Shown here: piece by piece, positions 1 through 12,872 of the stretch
Layout: every line of letters starts with the position of its first letter
Position numbering within the stretch: the first letter of the stretch is position 1
Assembly: GCA_019648995.1 (NCBI GenBank)
Contig: BLXT01000396.1
Location: forward strand, 68,765-112,514
DNA: 43,750 nucleotides
Source of the DNA: Plakobranchus ocellatus
Lineage: Eukaryota; Mollusca; Gastropoda; Plakobranchidae
Reading direction: 5' to 3'
The notes under the pieces: generated by a model
Seen by the model: the letters and a program-made list of their open reading frames with translations, nothing else
What the model was told of the DNA's origin: nothing
The model's database searches: none
Made by a program: the position numbers and the translations under genes

Positions 1-332
1 TTTAGCTTCATTCTCTTCCTCTTTACAATCTATCTACTTCTCCCAAAAATAGAAATCAAGCGATAAGATCAAAATTTCTCTTCCAGCTCGTAATCTACCC
101 GCCAATAGTCTGTGAATATCCGGCGATAAAACATGCAAAAAAAAAAAATTTAAATTCACGCAGGAGAGAGACATTAAAAGGAAGTAAAAAGGGGGAAAAA
201 ACGAAAATGCGTGAGGATGCAAAGTGTTCGGAGCATGAATGGAGTCCCCGCCTCCTACGGCTCTACTGTGCGTGGACCAAGTCAAACTGTGCCATCTCGC
301 TCGACTCTTCACTACAGTGCAAACAAATTCGC

Positions 333-452
333 GAAAAGCTTCTATTCCCTGAAAATCTGGAGGTAACTGTAAACCAATAAGTGCAGACTATAGGCGAAAA
401 TTTATACTGAGAAACTCGTGGGCACTTCAAATAAAACTTGCCTGCACGACCA
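333..452 (+). repeat. Diverged copy of the intronic 330-bp repeat, just upstream of the small secreted-protein gene
   Basis: Blocks such as AAAAGCTTCTAT, CTGAAAATCTGG and GAAACTCGTGGGCACT recur in the same order at 3519-3645 (AAAAGCTTCTATAATCTGAA, GAAACTTGTGGGCACT). The copy ends about 75 bases before the ATG at 526, so it lies in the likely promoter or 5' UTR. That it is a repeat follows from the order of shared blocks. Any regulatory role is inference. Confidence 0.55.
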
Positions 453-525
453 AGATTTGTAAACATTCTTGTGTTAAATTGAAATTCATTTAAAATACTT
501 CAAAGTCACAACAAGCAATACAAAA

Positions 526-3500
526 ATGAAATCTTTGTCTATGAAGGAAAATGCAGTACAAGCAGCAGCTCTTATACTATTCTGTTTGTTGGCTCCAGCT
601 GAGTCTCATGGAATCGGGGCTGCAATTAATACGGACTTCGACCTTGTAACGACCGGCAACTTTACTTATGGAAGCCGATCAGCCTTCTGGTTCCTCTCTG
701 AATCTGAGTATCAAGATGTGTAAGTACACATAACGCCCGAATATCGTCACTGCTCTAGCAGAGTAGCATTGTGTCATAGATATGCCATTTTCATACTAGT
801 ATATCATTTTTTTTCATTGCATCAGTATCTATGATATGCTAACAATAAAATAAATATGTGCCGACTGGTTCTTGTGTGATCAAGAAAATACGATAATAGC
901 ATAGCACAGTTTCTGAGATGCCAAATTGATCAGCGGCGCAAAATGGCTCACCTCAGTGCCTGTCAATAATATTTTGACACAGCTCACTTGGTCCCCTTGT
1001 CAGATTAGTCCCAACAGAGAAGAGTGAATAATTATCGAGATAGATTTTTAGACTTTCACTTTCTTACGCGTTTACTTCAAAGACCATTACCAAACTTGCC
1101 CTCTTTGTAATATATCATCTGTGTAATTTACTCTCATTCTTACACATCCATTATCAATTTGTGGTGGCTGGCGGGTTAAAAGCGAAAGAACTTTTAATGC
1201 CAGCACTGATTGACAGGCGGTTTTCGATAAAAAAAATTCTTTGATTTTTTTATCCAGAGAGTGACGCCTTTGCTTTTTCCGAGTTTGATGCTGTTTTGCC
1301 GTGAAAACAAAAACATTTTTATTTCGCCGCTCGCCCCTTTCCATCCAACACACGCTTAGATCTGTGTTTTTTGAAAAACTTTTGTCGTCGTGGGAATATC
1401 CATACGGAGCTGTGTTCAATAGTGGGGACAATTGCCCCAGGACGTTTAAAAAAGTGGACCAAATGCGACGGTTAACATAATATGGGCTCTTCAAGTTCCT
1501 ACTGAACGATTAAATGAAGCGTATCGAACGCAGCTCAGGGTATCGATTCGATAGTAAATATCTATAGATCTAGATCTAGATTAGATCTAGGCCTGCCCTG
1601 AAGCATAGCATTCTGTGAGTTTGGTTAAATCGAATCGAGGTTGGGTAGGCCTAGATAGAGATTCAGCCTAGCCTAGAGTCTAAATTTAGATCAAGATTCT
1701 AGATTAAATCTTTAGAGGCTGTTTCATCGGAATCATAGATCAATATTCAAGTTTGATCTAAAATCTAGAATCCAGGTATGTTATTGGAACCCATAGCCTA
1801 GATGTAGATCTAGATCCTGATAGGCCTAGATCTAGATCTAGCCATAATCCTAATAAAATTAAATCATCTGCATATTGTTGGATAAAAAAATATTATCTAG
1901 ATCTTCGTTTATTAGGATCCATGCGCCTAAATTTGGCAAGTTTTTTCCCAAAATTGCGATTCCAGGATTCTGATTATATATCGCCCAATATCGAAATTTA
2001 GAGAAGGCCCTATGTTGAAATTGTTGATTCGCGTTAAGATTATGATTGCAAACCAGGTAGCAAAATTAAAATACTAGCCTAGATATTTATTTAGATCGAT
2101 AGCTAAAGTTTATTTCAAACTTTCTGTTCCAATTTTGCTGTAATAGTGACATTTTTTTTTACTTTGGCCTAACTTTAATTATCATGGCGATTTTCATAAT
2201 AACATTTAAATTTGTTTTTATAGACTTCAAGCCTTACTGTTTTAAAAAAATTGGACTGTATGTAAGGCTTTCTTTCAAATTATGCAAAAAAAGTCAATCT
2301 TTAATTGCTGAAACTCTCTCCAAGTCATGGTATCGACTTCCAGACTGCAGGATCCTGCTCAGACAAGGATAAATTGAATTGAGGTTGCGTCACATAACAA
2401 TAACTTTATTTGGTTTACTTTTGCTCTTAGAGAAGAACATCACATCTCGAGTTCATAGGGCTTAAATACTGAATGAATCATGAAAGTTGATAGATTAATT
2501 TTGAATTAATTATTGCAGGCCCCAAACCTTCAAAATGATAGAATGCACACTCCATTCATAGCTTACATGAAATGATCCTGATTTAAAAATTAAACCTTAT
2601 TAAGGCTGCAGTATGCAAAGCTCCTTTGTTTAGTATATGTTTTTGCTCTGGGATTTCACTTCATTTGCAAAAGAATGTCAGCTTTTTTTTTGCCTTGCTA
2701 CAAAAGCAGTGATCATTCACTCTCAATCAAGAAATATACTGGAGGGGAGTGGAATAAGGCTACATTTCAGATAGCTAATTCTTTGGTTGCCATTTCGGTA
2801 GATTATCGTCCTGTTCAGGTTCAGAGAAATCTACTTAAAGTCGTTATGTTATAATACACTTTTCAGCATATAGTTTAAATCAAATCTCGATTTATATGCT
2901 GAAAAACATAGCTTTTTAACATCAGTAAGAATTTCTTAGTTTTTTATTTGCTTAATGCGATACTAAGACAAGTAAATTATGCTCAGGAAAATGTATTTTC
3001 CTTTACCGCTCATTTGAACGGGCAAACATGCTTCTTGTTTTCTGTAAATGTTGAAATCTCAATCATAATCACACAACAAAGCTATTGGTGCAGATATTGT
3101 TATAGAGCAGTCAGGTTTGTTTTCTTAAATTTGAAACGATGGCATTTTCAGGACGTGGTCAAGAAAAACGAAAACAAAGCATGTAGATCACCTTGCTGGA
3201 AAACTCCAATGCAGATCTTGTAAAAAGATATAGATCTCTCAAACCTAAATCAGATTGATTTTTAATCTTTTTTCTTGTCAAACGTATCCCCAAATCTTGA
3301 CATTTAAAAAGTAGAATCTATTTTAGATTCCACTTAGGACTAATTATCTATTTCTAGGTCTAGAAATAGTAGGCCTAGATTGGATCTAGAAATCAGATTC
3401 CTCGACATGGACATAGAAATAGATCAAGAAATAAATGAATTAAATTTTGGTTATTGTTAGTTTCTAATCTGGTATTCCAGATCAAATCTGTTAAACTACA

Positions 3501-4609
3501 ATTCAAAGGAATACACAAAAAGCTTCTATAATCTGAAAATCTGGAAGTAATAGGAAACAAAAAAAAATGCAGGCTAAAAAAAGGTATCAATTTATCTTTG
3601 AGAAACTTGTGGGCACTGTGAAGAAAACTACCAGCACGACCAGGAATTATTCAGATACAAAGCAAATCTATCATCTATCATCTGTAAGCTCTCCACCCCA
3701 AATAGAAAACGTCACATCTAATCTACATGAGAAACTTCAAGATCTGGATTCTACATCCATACAATGTATAATTGTGCACTTTGAATTTGAATAAAATTCC
3801 TGAAACACTGAACAGAATGACAGCTGAATTTGTATGAAAGATTAGCAGTTGTGGAAGGGCGCACTGTTTATGTCTGGAAATCCACATTCTACTCCTTATA
3901 ATGCAGGCTAAAAAAAAGGTATCGATTTATCTTTGAGAAACTTGTGGGCACTGTGAAGAAAACGACCAGCACGACCAGGGATTATTCAGAGACAAAGCAG
4001 ATCTATCATCTGTAAGCTCCCCACCTCAAATAGAAAACGTCATATCTAATCTACATGAGAAACTTCAAGATCTCGATTCTACATCTATACAATGTATGAT
4101 TGTGTACTTTGAATTTGAATAAAACTCCTGAACCACTGAACCGAATGACAGCTGAATTTGTATGAAAGATCAGCAGTTGTGGAAGGGTGCACTATTTATG
4201 TCTGGAAATCCACATTCTACTCCTTATAATCTTTTGTTTTTATATTGTTTCCTCAAAATATAAATCAGAGTTTTGCAAAAAGCTAGCTTTTAACTTTTGT
4301 AATGTTTATATCTGCGTTTTATGATAATTTACATTGAAGCTATAGAAATATATTAGGAAGCGAAGGTCTAGATTTTAGCCTTGATATATATGTCAGGGCG
4401 TCATTAGATCTAGATCTAGATAGGCCTGATTATAGATCAAGATTCAAGGCCTAAAGAAAGCTTTGCTTTCATTCTGGGCTATAGTCTGGATAATTAATAG
4501 ATGAAGGAATATCTCTGCCTCTTATTTTGTTTCCTAGTGCACGCATGTTATTTAGATTTTGACTTTAGCGGTACCTCATGTCAGCATTTTGGATTATATG
4601 TACTATTCC

Positions 4610-4670
<61 letters not shown>

Positions 4671-7600
4671 NCTATCTATCTCTCTCTCTCCCTCCCTCCC
4701 CTTTCTCTTTCTTACCTCTGAATCATGGTGTTGTGTTTCTATTCACGCGTTCGTAGAACGGTTTATACAGCAACTAGTACAATATAATACTGCGCAATTA
4801 GATCTAAATTTACACAGATTTTGATGTAGGGTATTATTCTTATCCTGTGGCCTTAAATGCCACTAATGTTATGGTAGCCTTAGATCTTATAAATCTAATT
4901 CTAAATTGTGTGGAATTTTATACCAAAGAATAACTTATAAGGTTTAGTGGGCCCAAGCCATCATCTTCGCCTAAGGGAGGGTTACCAGTGCTGAAATCCT
5001 TTTAAAAACTCCTAAGTTCATTGCTTCATCTTGGAATTTACAGATGATTACAGAGGCTGGTCTGAGAATGGCAATGAGGATAATATTGCAAACCATTACT
5101 GATTCTAATTCATTTAAAAAAAGAAGTAAGAACTCCTACCTACACCTCATTTGGAAAGAGCTACAGGTCAGATTTGCTCTATCTTATTACTTTAATAACA
5201 ACGTTATGGACATTTTTTAGCCATTAAAATACAAATCTTAAAGCAGCTTTTCCAAGAGTCCGTCTCTAGCAAACAAAAAATTGGAGCATACAAAACTGAT
5301 ATCTAACATGGCATAACTTTGCACACATTTCTCCTTTCTTGTTTTAAGTCTAAATGACAATAAATAAACAAAAAGGGATAGAGAGGCAATGTAAAAAAAT
5401 TGGGCCATCCAATCATGGAATGAGCGGAAAATCTTTGTAGGGACCCTTATTGGAAGGGAGGGGACAAAAGAGCACACAGCAGGCCTCACTTCTTAAGGAG
5501 CAGTGACTCTACATACTATCTCCTAAAAAGCAACGAGGAGAGGTGCCCTATGTGCAAATTAATCTTCTGTTTGACTTTAGGGGTGAATGCAAGGACGGTA
5601 CACAACTGACCGGTGTGAAACGCTGTGAAACGGACTTCAACCATGACCAATGCGAAAGGTCAGTTTTGGCCCTTGAGCGAGACAGAGAGAAAGTATTTGG
5701 AGGATTAGTTAAAGGGCATACCACGGCCCCTTCCCATTATTGCAGTAAATCAAAATTATATGAAGAGAAGTTGTTTTTGTTCTCTTGAAAAACATTATGT
5801 AGCCTAAGATGAAATGCGTGCTGTTGGCAGGAAGTTCTTCACTAAAGTATTCAAAAGTTTGAACATGTCTTTCTTTACACCAAGAAAAGACCAATGTAAC
5901 TCATGCATTTCAGCCAACCTGGGCAACGTTGATCGAGAGGAGCAAAAAAAAGCATTTGGAGGCAAAGACAATGACTCAAGAGTAAGAGGCTTTGGATAAA
6001 AGCATGGCCAGTGAAGTTAAATCGTTATGGACGATAGACTTACAAGCAGTGCTCTTGTGTCCATCAACCAAGGCCAGTGCCTTATACAACAAAACAAAAC
6101 CAAGCGTACACAACATGACGTAATGTAACTTGAAACCTAAAGAGCCACATTGCTACACATATGATGAAATTTAGGGAGATTTGTCTATTTGTACTATCGT
6201 AACTTCAGTGATTACATCAGGCAAAATCCAACCATCAAGATACTCATCCTTTGGAGTGATGGTTGCAGCTACCCAAATAAATAGGAGGAAAGTAGGAGAC
6301 CCAAAGGTGTCTGATGCTAGGGCCTACAGATACAGTGCAACAAAGGATACAGGTGTTAATATGCACTACAACTCGAGTGGTCGCAGACTGGCAGGAGACG
6401 TCAATAAGAGTTGCTACAGATCTGAAGACATGGTCACCCTTATTTGAGAGAAGGCTGCCTATAAGCAACAGAAGGTTTGACGACCTCTAGGCCATAAAAC
6501 ACGTAATGCCTGACTTGGCTTATTAATTTCTGACAGCTAACCTTATCAGTAAATCCTGAAAGGAAATCCTCTTATCTTCATTCTTAATGTTTCAACGGGG
6601 CTAAAATTTATGCACTCACAACAATTGTAGTTATATATTTTTTGTGATTGACAGCTTCACATTATGTGCATAGTGTTAAGACGTTACATTTTTATAATTT
6701 GGCTAAGGTTCTGCGACTGTTTTATGCAGCCCTACATCGCTATCATTGTAGTAAATTTCAGAGTTATGAAAGACATTTGTTCCATTTTTGTTCTCTTACT
6801 CCTAGCTCTTCAGCTCTTAGCTCGATAATGCATAAGATTGGCTCAGAGGATAAGTCTGCAAGAAATAATCAATATTAAACCGATTTTTTAAACATCTTTT
6901 ATGTACAAAGAGTTGCTTTGTACCTTAATTTTTCATTCTAGAGCGAGTTGTTTTTGATTTGTAGCATTATTTGACACAACTATTTTTATGTGCTCATTGA
7001 CAAATTTTCTTAAATTTCATCAACGCAAAATCTCAAAGTGAAATTTTGTTTCAATAAAGTAGTTTGATGTGCATTTATCATTTTATAGAGTGGTAGAAGG
7101 AGTAAATACCACTTAACTTGTTAGTAGTTTGATTCCTTGAGTGTTTTATACTTCGTTTTCTTTGAGAATTCCTTATATACTTTTGAAATGAAGACGCAAG
7201 TGTTTGACGAGCTGCGAACAAGCTTCTCAGATATAGTAATTGTGACTTCATAAATTTATATCAAGTATATCTAGATATAATAAATATCATTTTATATGAA
7301 GATTTTGTATGTTCCCTTCATTCAAATTCGTTTTAGACGTTGTCTATTACATTAACTGTGATTTGACCATGATAATAATATGAAAAAAGTAATGTCAACG
7401 GTTATTTCGGCAATTAAAAGAAGCTTTGGTCTCAATAACACTTTATACCCTTTTGGCCGAATGAAAGATATATTAGAATATTGGAAGAAATTGGAATTTT
7501 TCTTGAGCTCTAAAGTCAAAAAATACGTTTTTTTTTCATTGTTGAAAGAATTAAACGACTAATTAACATTTTATAGACCCCAATATTACTTAATTCTTGA

Positions 7601-8252
7601 CCACTAACCCCTTCTATCGCTGTTACAGGCGTTCAAAACCCACAAATTAATTGTTGGAAATATATATAAAAAATCGAAGGTTAGCATAATTACCTCACAT
7701 TCCACTGAGTGTGTTTTTACATAATTTACTTTGGGACCAAAAGCCAAAAGGTACATATCATGCCAAGGCGAGATCAATATTTTACAACTCAAGTAAGCCT
7801 TGGTGCACAACGGCACAAGTCGTTTTAGCCCAAGTGCAAAACGGCACAACTCATTTTGACGCAGATCTCAAACGGCCTATCTCATTGTGGAATTGGTGCA
7901 GAAGATACAACTCATATACATCCCATGATTTTATAGTTACACGCTCAACATTTAGAATGCGCGTTTTATTACCTCTTAATAAATGAACATGGGTGGTTTT
8001 GATGTTTTTCGACCATAAATACGAATATAAATCGATTTTTAAAAATATTTCAAACCTGTAAAAAGTGAGATATGCCATTCTGCTAGCGCAGTGACGATAT
8101 CAGAATTCAATACCAGTTTCTCCAGCGCGTAAAGTCTGTGCATATTTTCCAGGTTTTATGGGAACAACGCCATGAAGATCATGCCCAGCGTACACGTAGT
8201 GCCACTCTGGATTCTAGCTCCTCTGGCCATTCTGCTGCTACCACCAGCTTAA
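526..8252 (+). CDS. Small secreted, probably GPI-anchored protein (3 exons, unknown family)
   Basis: Exons 526-719, 5581-5658 and 8153-8252 join in frame to 123 codons plus a TAA stop. Donors are GTAAGT (720) and GTCAGT (5659); acceptors are TTTAG (to 5580) and TTCCAG (to 8152); both introns split a codon after its second base. Residues 11-27 form a signal peptide (hydrophobic core ALILFCLLAPA). An N-glycosylation sequon NFT is at 45-47 and cysteines are at 68, 80 and 89. A small polar stretch GNNA at 94-97 precedes a hydrophobic tail at 103-123 (WILAPLAILLLPPA), the layout of a GPI-attachment signal; a single-pass membrane tail is the alternative. I recognise no family. An odd number of cysteines means an exon could have been missed. 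Intron 1 (4.9 kb) carries the TAGATC tracts and the 330-bp tandem repeat. Intron 2 (2.5 kb) shows only AT-rich sequence. The start is the first ATG of the open frame and has AAAA before it. Confidence 0.6.
1555..1850. repeat. TAGATC palindromic tracts
   Basis: Dense short runs of CTAGATCTAGATCTAG and variants, interrupted by AGGCCT. The same motif recurs at 3330-3400, 4370-4450, 10290-10390, 42720-42830 and 43087-43107, often at the edges of other repeats. Confidence 0.6.
3519..4230. repeat. Tandem duplication of a 330-bp unit
   Basis: Unit 1 is about 3567-3900 and unit 2 about 3901-4230. Both run from ATGCAGGCTAAAAAAAGGTA to CTACTCCTTATAAT with only scattered substitutions and one ATC-triplet-type length change (TCATCTATCATCTG against TCATCTG). 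Sequence 3519-3566 before unit 1 extends the similarity to 333-452. The high identity suggests a fairly recent duplication in intron 1 of the small gene. Confidence 0.85.
4190..4800. repeat. Dispersed repeat B, copy 1, with a CT microsatellite
   Basis: It matches 10228-10715 block by block: a CCACATTCTACTCCTTATAAT-like start, CAGGGCGTCA followed by a TAGATC tract and GATTCAAGGC, AAGGAATAtCTC, a CT-rich tract, then GTTGTG, GTAGAACGG and CAACTAGTA. This copy carries about 165 extra bases (4231-4390) and a pure CT run at 4613-4690 with one unresolved base (4671). Confidence 0.6.
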
Positions 8253-10227
8253 CCGCTATCATCACAAGCGTTGATGCTGACAGTAGTGGCACTAACCCAT
8301 TTCTGTTTCTAAGGAAGAACATTCTGAGTTTAATCTCCATCTCCTGCTCTACCCCAATTAAGGTTTTAATGTTTTTTGCGTATCTTGTGTATTTATTTAT
8401 TTATTTATTTATTTTTTTTTTTTGGCATTAAAATGAAAAATTTTCTATACACGACTACTTTTTGAAATATAATCAGTGTTCCAGCTGTCAGTCTTCACTT
8501 AAAATTGTTTTACACGTGAATGGCCGGATAAATCTCCCCATGGGTGACCAAGACTCCTCACTGAAATAGCCAAGTACCCCCCATCCTATGGCTTACTGCC
8601 CCCGATGATACAGTAATCACTAAACTTTTCAAAAACAGCATCATCAACGCGTAGTCACTGACAACAATCCTCTACATGTGGCTTACAAAATGGTCATGAT
8701 GTGTGAAATTTATATTAAAAAATTACTGCACAATGTTGTGTTTGCTTGAGGCACAATTTTAGTTTAACCGTGCTTTGGCACCAAAAGTGTTGAACTTCCT
8801 CAGCAAAGTTCAGTTAAAAAAACTCTCATCCAGAGTGTAAAAATAGAAGCACTCATGATTCACAAGCTACTACTAGATTGTAGATGAAATTCATTTCAAG
8901 CAATGAAAAAAAAAATCCATCTTGTCGTTGTTTTGTTTTTTTTTTAACAAAAGCGCAAAATATTTTCCCAAGTCTTCTTTTGCGCCTCTCAAAACAAAAT
9001 ATTTGCGAGGGTAAAAGTTGACTTCTCTTGTTGAAACTAAAGTTCGTCAGTATATGTTTATTTTTCGAGGTGATTTTCTTTTTAAGTGTTAGTAATAAGA
9101 AACGAAGTTTGGGCGAATCCCTTTACTAAAGCTATCTACATTTTAAACCTTTTTATTGTTGATTTTACTGCTGATCTGAAAATAAGACTTCATACAATCA
9201 TGTTATCACTCATAACAATGCCTAGATGAAAGTCTCTTATGGCACAACGTTCATATTCACATCCATACTTTTTTCAAACTCATATTCTCCAATAAAAAAG
9301 AGCATAAATTCATACAAAAAAAAAGAGTGAGAAAAAATGTTGAGATGTAATTCAATGTCCAACTAATTCTGCTTTCAATGCTTGTGAATGGGAAACCTCT
9401 GGACAATTTATTAGGGCAGCCTGCTGGCCTCCTGGGCTTAGAGAGGTTTGTAATTAGAATAACATGAGAATAAAATAAATCTTAATTTGTGCTGCACACA
9501 ACAGCGTTTGCCACTTGGCTCGCTGTCTTTGACAAGAACAGTCAGAACATAATTTAATTTGATGTGTAAGTAGTTTTAGTTTTTATTGCGCGAACGGAAA
9601 ATATACGGACAATTTATTAGGGCAGCGTGGTCTTCTGTTTATAATTAAAGAAAACTGTACATGCGGTTAACCCTATCAATATGTAAGTCACTGTGATCTG
9701 TTAGATCGGATTTTGTTTATACAGTTTTTCCTAGTCCAAGCTCTCGAGATATCGATCTTTACTAGGACAATGCGTGAATAATACTTAATAAGATAAGCAG
9801 GGAGCATTGGATTTATTCGACCTTTTTCAAGGCATTGGTTTGATTTAGGTCTTTAAATATCTTACTCAAGCTAAATATTTAGGACACTATTCATCTAAAG
9901 CTCAATTTTGCGACTAATTTATTCTTGCTTAAAGTCAAAGAAACCAATAATTTTACTGTGCGCTCTTATCCACAAGTAAGTGTGTGACTTGTGTTTTTGA
10001 AAAAATTAGCTTAGCTCAGGACTCCATACTTGCGCCAGGTGTGCTCTATTATCAAGTTTCAAATCTTTACGAACAATGTTTTTATCAATATTGATAAAAT
10101 CATCAAGACACTATTAATGGGCTGAGAAGTTGAATGCCGAAATTTCATTATCTTGTTTTATATTGAAATCGAATAAAGCGTTTACTTACATAGAGCCTCC
10201 CGTTGAATTATTTGATTATGTGTATTC
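8253..10227. other. Region downstream of the small gene: likely 3' UTR, AT-rich
   Basis: There is no coding signal. A canonical AATAAA at 9291-9296 is a candidate poly(A) signal for the small gene, 1.0 kb after its stop. A 20-base direct repeat, GGACAATTTATTAGGGCAGC, occurs at about 9400 and about 9613. Otherwise I see only AT-rich sequence and TTTA runs (8393-8425). Confidence 0.4.
9291..9296 (+). promoter_or_regulatory. Candidate poly(A) signal AATAAA
   Basis: A canonical hexamer on the same strand as the small secreted-protein gene. In DNA this AT-rich a chance hexamer is likely, so it is only a candidate. Confidence 0.25.
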
Positions 10228-10715
10228 ATAATCGGCAGGATGCGCTGTTAAAGTCTAGGAGTCCAAATTCTACCTCCTTATAATTAAACCAGGGCGTCAA
10301 TGTCTAGATCTAAGTAGGCCTAATTTGATCTACAGATCTAGATTCAAGGCTTTATTATGGCTTGAGGCCCACCAGAATCTAGATCTTAATTAGCAGGAAT
10401 TCATTATTTAAATCGATCAGAAGTTTTGCGAAACATAAAAGTCAAACTACACAAATATAAATAAGGTGTAGACAAGGAATACCTCGGCATCTCATTTTTA
10501 ATTCATGCGGCGCGCATGACTGTTATTCAGATCTAAACTCTAGAGTTCCCTGAGATCTAAATGTTTAAAGTGGAATCTACTGTCGACGTTTGGATTATTT
10601 TTACTATATCTCTTCTCTCTCTCTTCCTTCCCCTCCTTCTCTCTATCTTTCCTTTCAACCAGTGTTGTGGTTCCACTCAAGCGGTGGTAGAACGGGCTAT
10701 AAATCAACTAGTATT
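10228..10715. repeat. Dispersed repeat B, copy 2
   Basis: A diverged direct copy of 4190-4800: AAATTCTACCTCCTTATAAT, then CAGGGCGTCAAT and a TAGATC tract, AGATTCAAGGC, a CT-rich tract at 10610-10650, CAGTGTTGTG, GGTAGAACGG and CAACTAGTA in the same order. It lacks the 165 bases found at 4231-4390. Confidence 0.6.
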
Positions 10716-11618
10716 TTTATAAGTGTCTTTCATTTATACGTAAAAATCATTAATTCCTCATCGCGTGCTAAGGTGTGATCTTGTGTTTAGAAGCAGAGAT
10801 AAGATTCTAATGTTGCATTTTTTATATGGGGTTAAAACTTGGGGCATTTCAGCAACAGATCCATGGAAAATTCAAAGATCATATTCAATATCTTATCATC
10901 TCTCTTTCTAAACCGAGTCGCTAGAGGGGATGATATCAATATGTTTAAACAAATAATATCAAGCTTAGAAAAAGGAAATAGGGAACGAGAATCTGAAATG
11001 AGAGCACAAATGAAAATCTGTTTCTGCACTTTTGCTGCAACTTTTGACAGTCTCATATATACCAAACGATACAGTCATGTTTCAAAACTACTGGGACTGA
11101 GATGTAAACCTAGAATATAGATAAGACAAAAAAAAAAAAACTTTCACTAAATATTAAATATCCAGTGCTCAAATACCGTCTCTCAATTGGTTAGTGTAGA
11201 ATAACACTTACACCTACCGGTTTGTCAATATTAGTTGTTTTTTTTTTTGTTTTTTTCATTGCTCTAACATCATGTCTTTAGTTTCATTCACAATTTTTTA
11301 CTGTTTACATGGAATGCTGAGGAAACAACAGCAGACCTAATGAACTTGCTCAGAACGATGTTTTGAAGATTTTCAAGGTGGAGTTTTTTTAATTCATGTT
11401 TCAAGACGACCAATGGAGGCGAATCATGTATTGGATTTGACTTTTAAAATAAACGTAATGAAGATAAATGAAAGTTCACACTCACATGATAAAGCAGATC
11501 AATTATATAAACTACTGAAGTGAAACCCGAAAGCTGCACTTTCCTTACCGACCATCTGCTCAGCTCATGCTCTGCTTCTTTCTCAAACTAAAACATAAAC
11601 CTCCTTAGCTCATGTTAT
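10716..11618. other. AT-rich intergenic stretch, nothing recognised
   Basis: Several short open frames occur, but none has coding character, splice context or a known motif. Homopolymer runs lie at 11128-11140 (A) and 11239-11256 (T). Confidence 0.4.
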
Positions 11619-11790
11619 CAGAGTGCGCCCCACCCTTGCCGGGCATGAAATGCCATAATATAAGTATTATCAGGGTGCAGCCCCGTCCTTGTTTTGCATT
11701 AAAATTGTTTGAATGCCATTGTAATGCCAGGGTGTAGCTCTATCCTTCCCGTGCATGAAATGCTATTGTCACTGTGCGGCCCTATCTCTG
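11619..11790. repeat. Diverged minisatellite, about 3.5 units of 42-57 bases
   Basis: Units begin CAGAGTGCGCCCC (11619), CAGGGTGCAGCCCC (11671), CAGGGTGTAGCTC (11728) and CACTGTGCGGCCC (11770). The first three continue through a CCTT-containing stretch and a GCAT step, with TGAAATGC in units 1 and 3. Confidence 0.6.
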
Positions 11791-11793
11791 CTG

Positions 11794-11795
<2 letters not shown>

Positions 11796-11825
<30 letters not shown>

Positions 11826-11849
11826 NNNNNNNNNNNNNNNNNNNNNNNN

Positions 11850-11915
<66 letters not shown>
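11796..11915. repeat. Compound CT/TA microsatellite containing an assembly gap
   Basis: A pure CT run, a 24-base run of N at 11826-11849, a short CT run, then a pure TA run to 11915. Apparent open frames here reflect only dinucleotide periodicity. A CA run at 12045-12062 and a C run at 12126-12142 follow. Confidence 0.95.
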
Positions 11916-11918
<3 letters not shown>

Positions 11919-12872
11919 CATCTCTCGCTTTTCCTTTCACACTGATCTCATTTTTTTTATCATCTTGTTCCCTTTCTATCTTATCTTATCTCTCTATCGC
12001 CTTTTGTTTATCCTTCCCTGTCCCCTCTCGTTTTCCACGTCTAAACACACACACACACACACAAAAGCTTATAATATTGATTGCTTCAAAACTTTATTAA
12101 AAATAACAAAGTAACAAGTCAGGANCCCCCCCCCCCCCCCCCTTCCAAGAATCCATTGACAGCCCATAGTTAGGGTGCATGTATGACTTGGTTTACCTCA
12201 AGTGGCGCACCTCTCGTATCAGAGGTTAAATCTTGGTTGGCACCTTAGTGATCACCTGGCCTAAACACAAACTGGGTTAGTGGCAGAGAAACAATGGCTC
12301 TCTGCCCTAATTCAACACAAAGTGCGATTTCTTTATCTGGCTTCTTTTTCTTATTTTTATACCGGTAATATAATTAAAAATCGCGGGAAAATTATATATT
12401 TACACCTGGTGGACAATTACATGTATCTTGTATCTTCGGATAACTGAAAATAATGAGACTGCCTCATTAATTGACCAGCGTGCCAAGGCAAATATTATGA
12501 GACAGCTCTGGATGCGGCAGATGGAAATCTGATAAGGAATCTCATACAGATCAATACCGGTATTTTTTGCTCGTCGTTAAATTCGACACCTGCGGAGGAA
12601 ATTAATTCACTAATTAAAGAAAACTATAAGGATGAAACTAATATAAAAAAGCAATGAGAATAACATTGAACTTGACAAGATTTAGAAATATTACATGTAA
12701 AAGGGGCTAAACTTATATATTTACTTTGACTATTGAAGAGATTAACAAAATAGAGGGCCGCTGGTTGCAAAGTTTTCAGTACGCCAACGTCCCCACCTTG
12801 AAACCTACAGAGACCTTCCTATGCCGGGTTCAAGAGCATGATTGGTTCTAGGCTCAATGAGTATGAAAAAGG

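Noticed and set aside
5913-5990. Possible further exon of the small secreted-protein gene after GCATTTCAG
   Set aside because: Joined to exon 2 it gives a stop after five codons; the exon at 8153 keeps the frame.
11709-12114. Open frames through CT and TA runs
   Set aside because: Dinucleotide repeats and an N gap produce them.
12180-12240. Second tRNA-like head (CAAGTGG…CACCTCTCGTATCAGAGG, GGTTAAATC)
   Set aside because: The anticodon and T arms do not fit a tRNA, box B is degraded and no second copy was seen; too weak to call a SINE.
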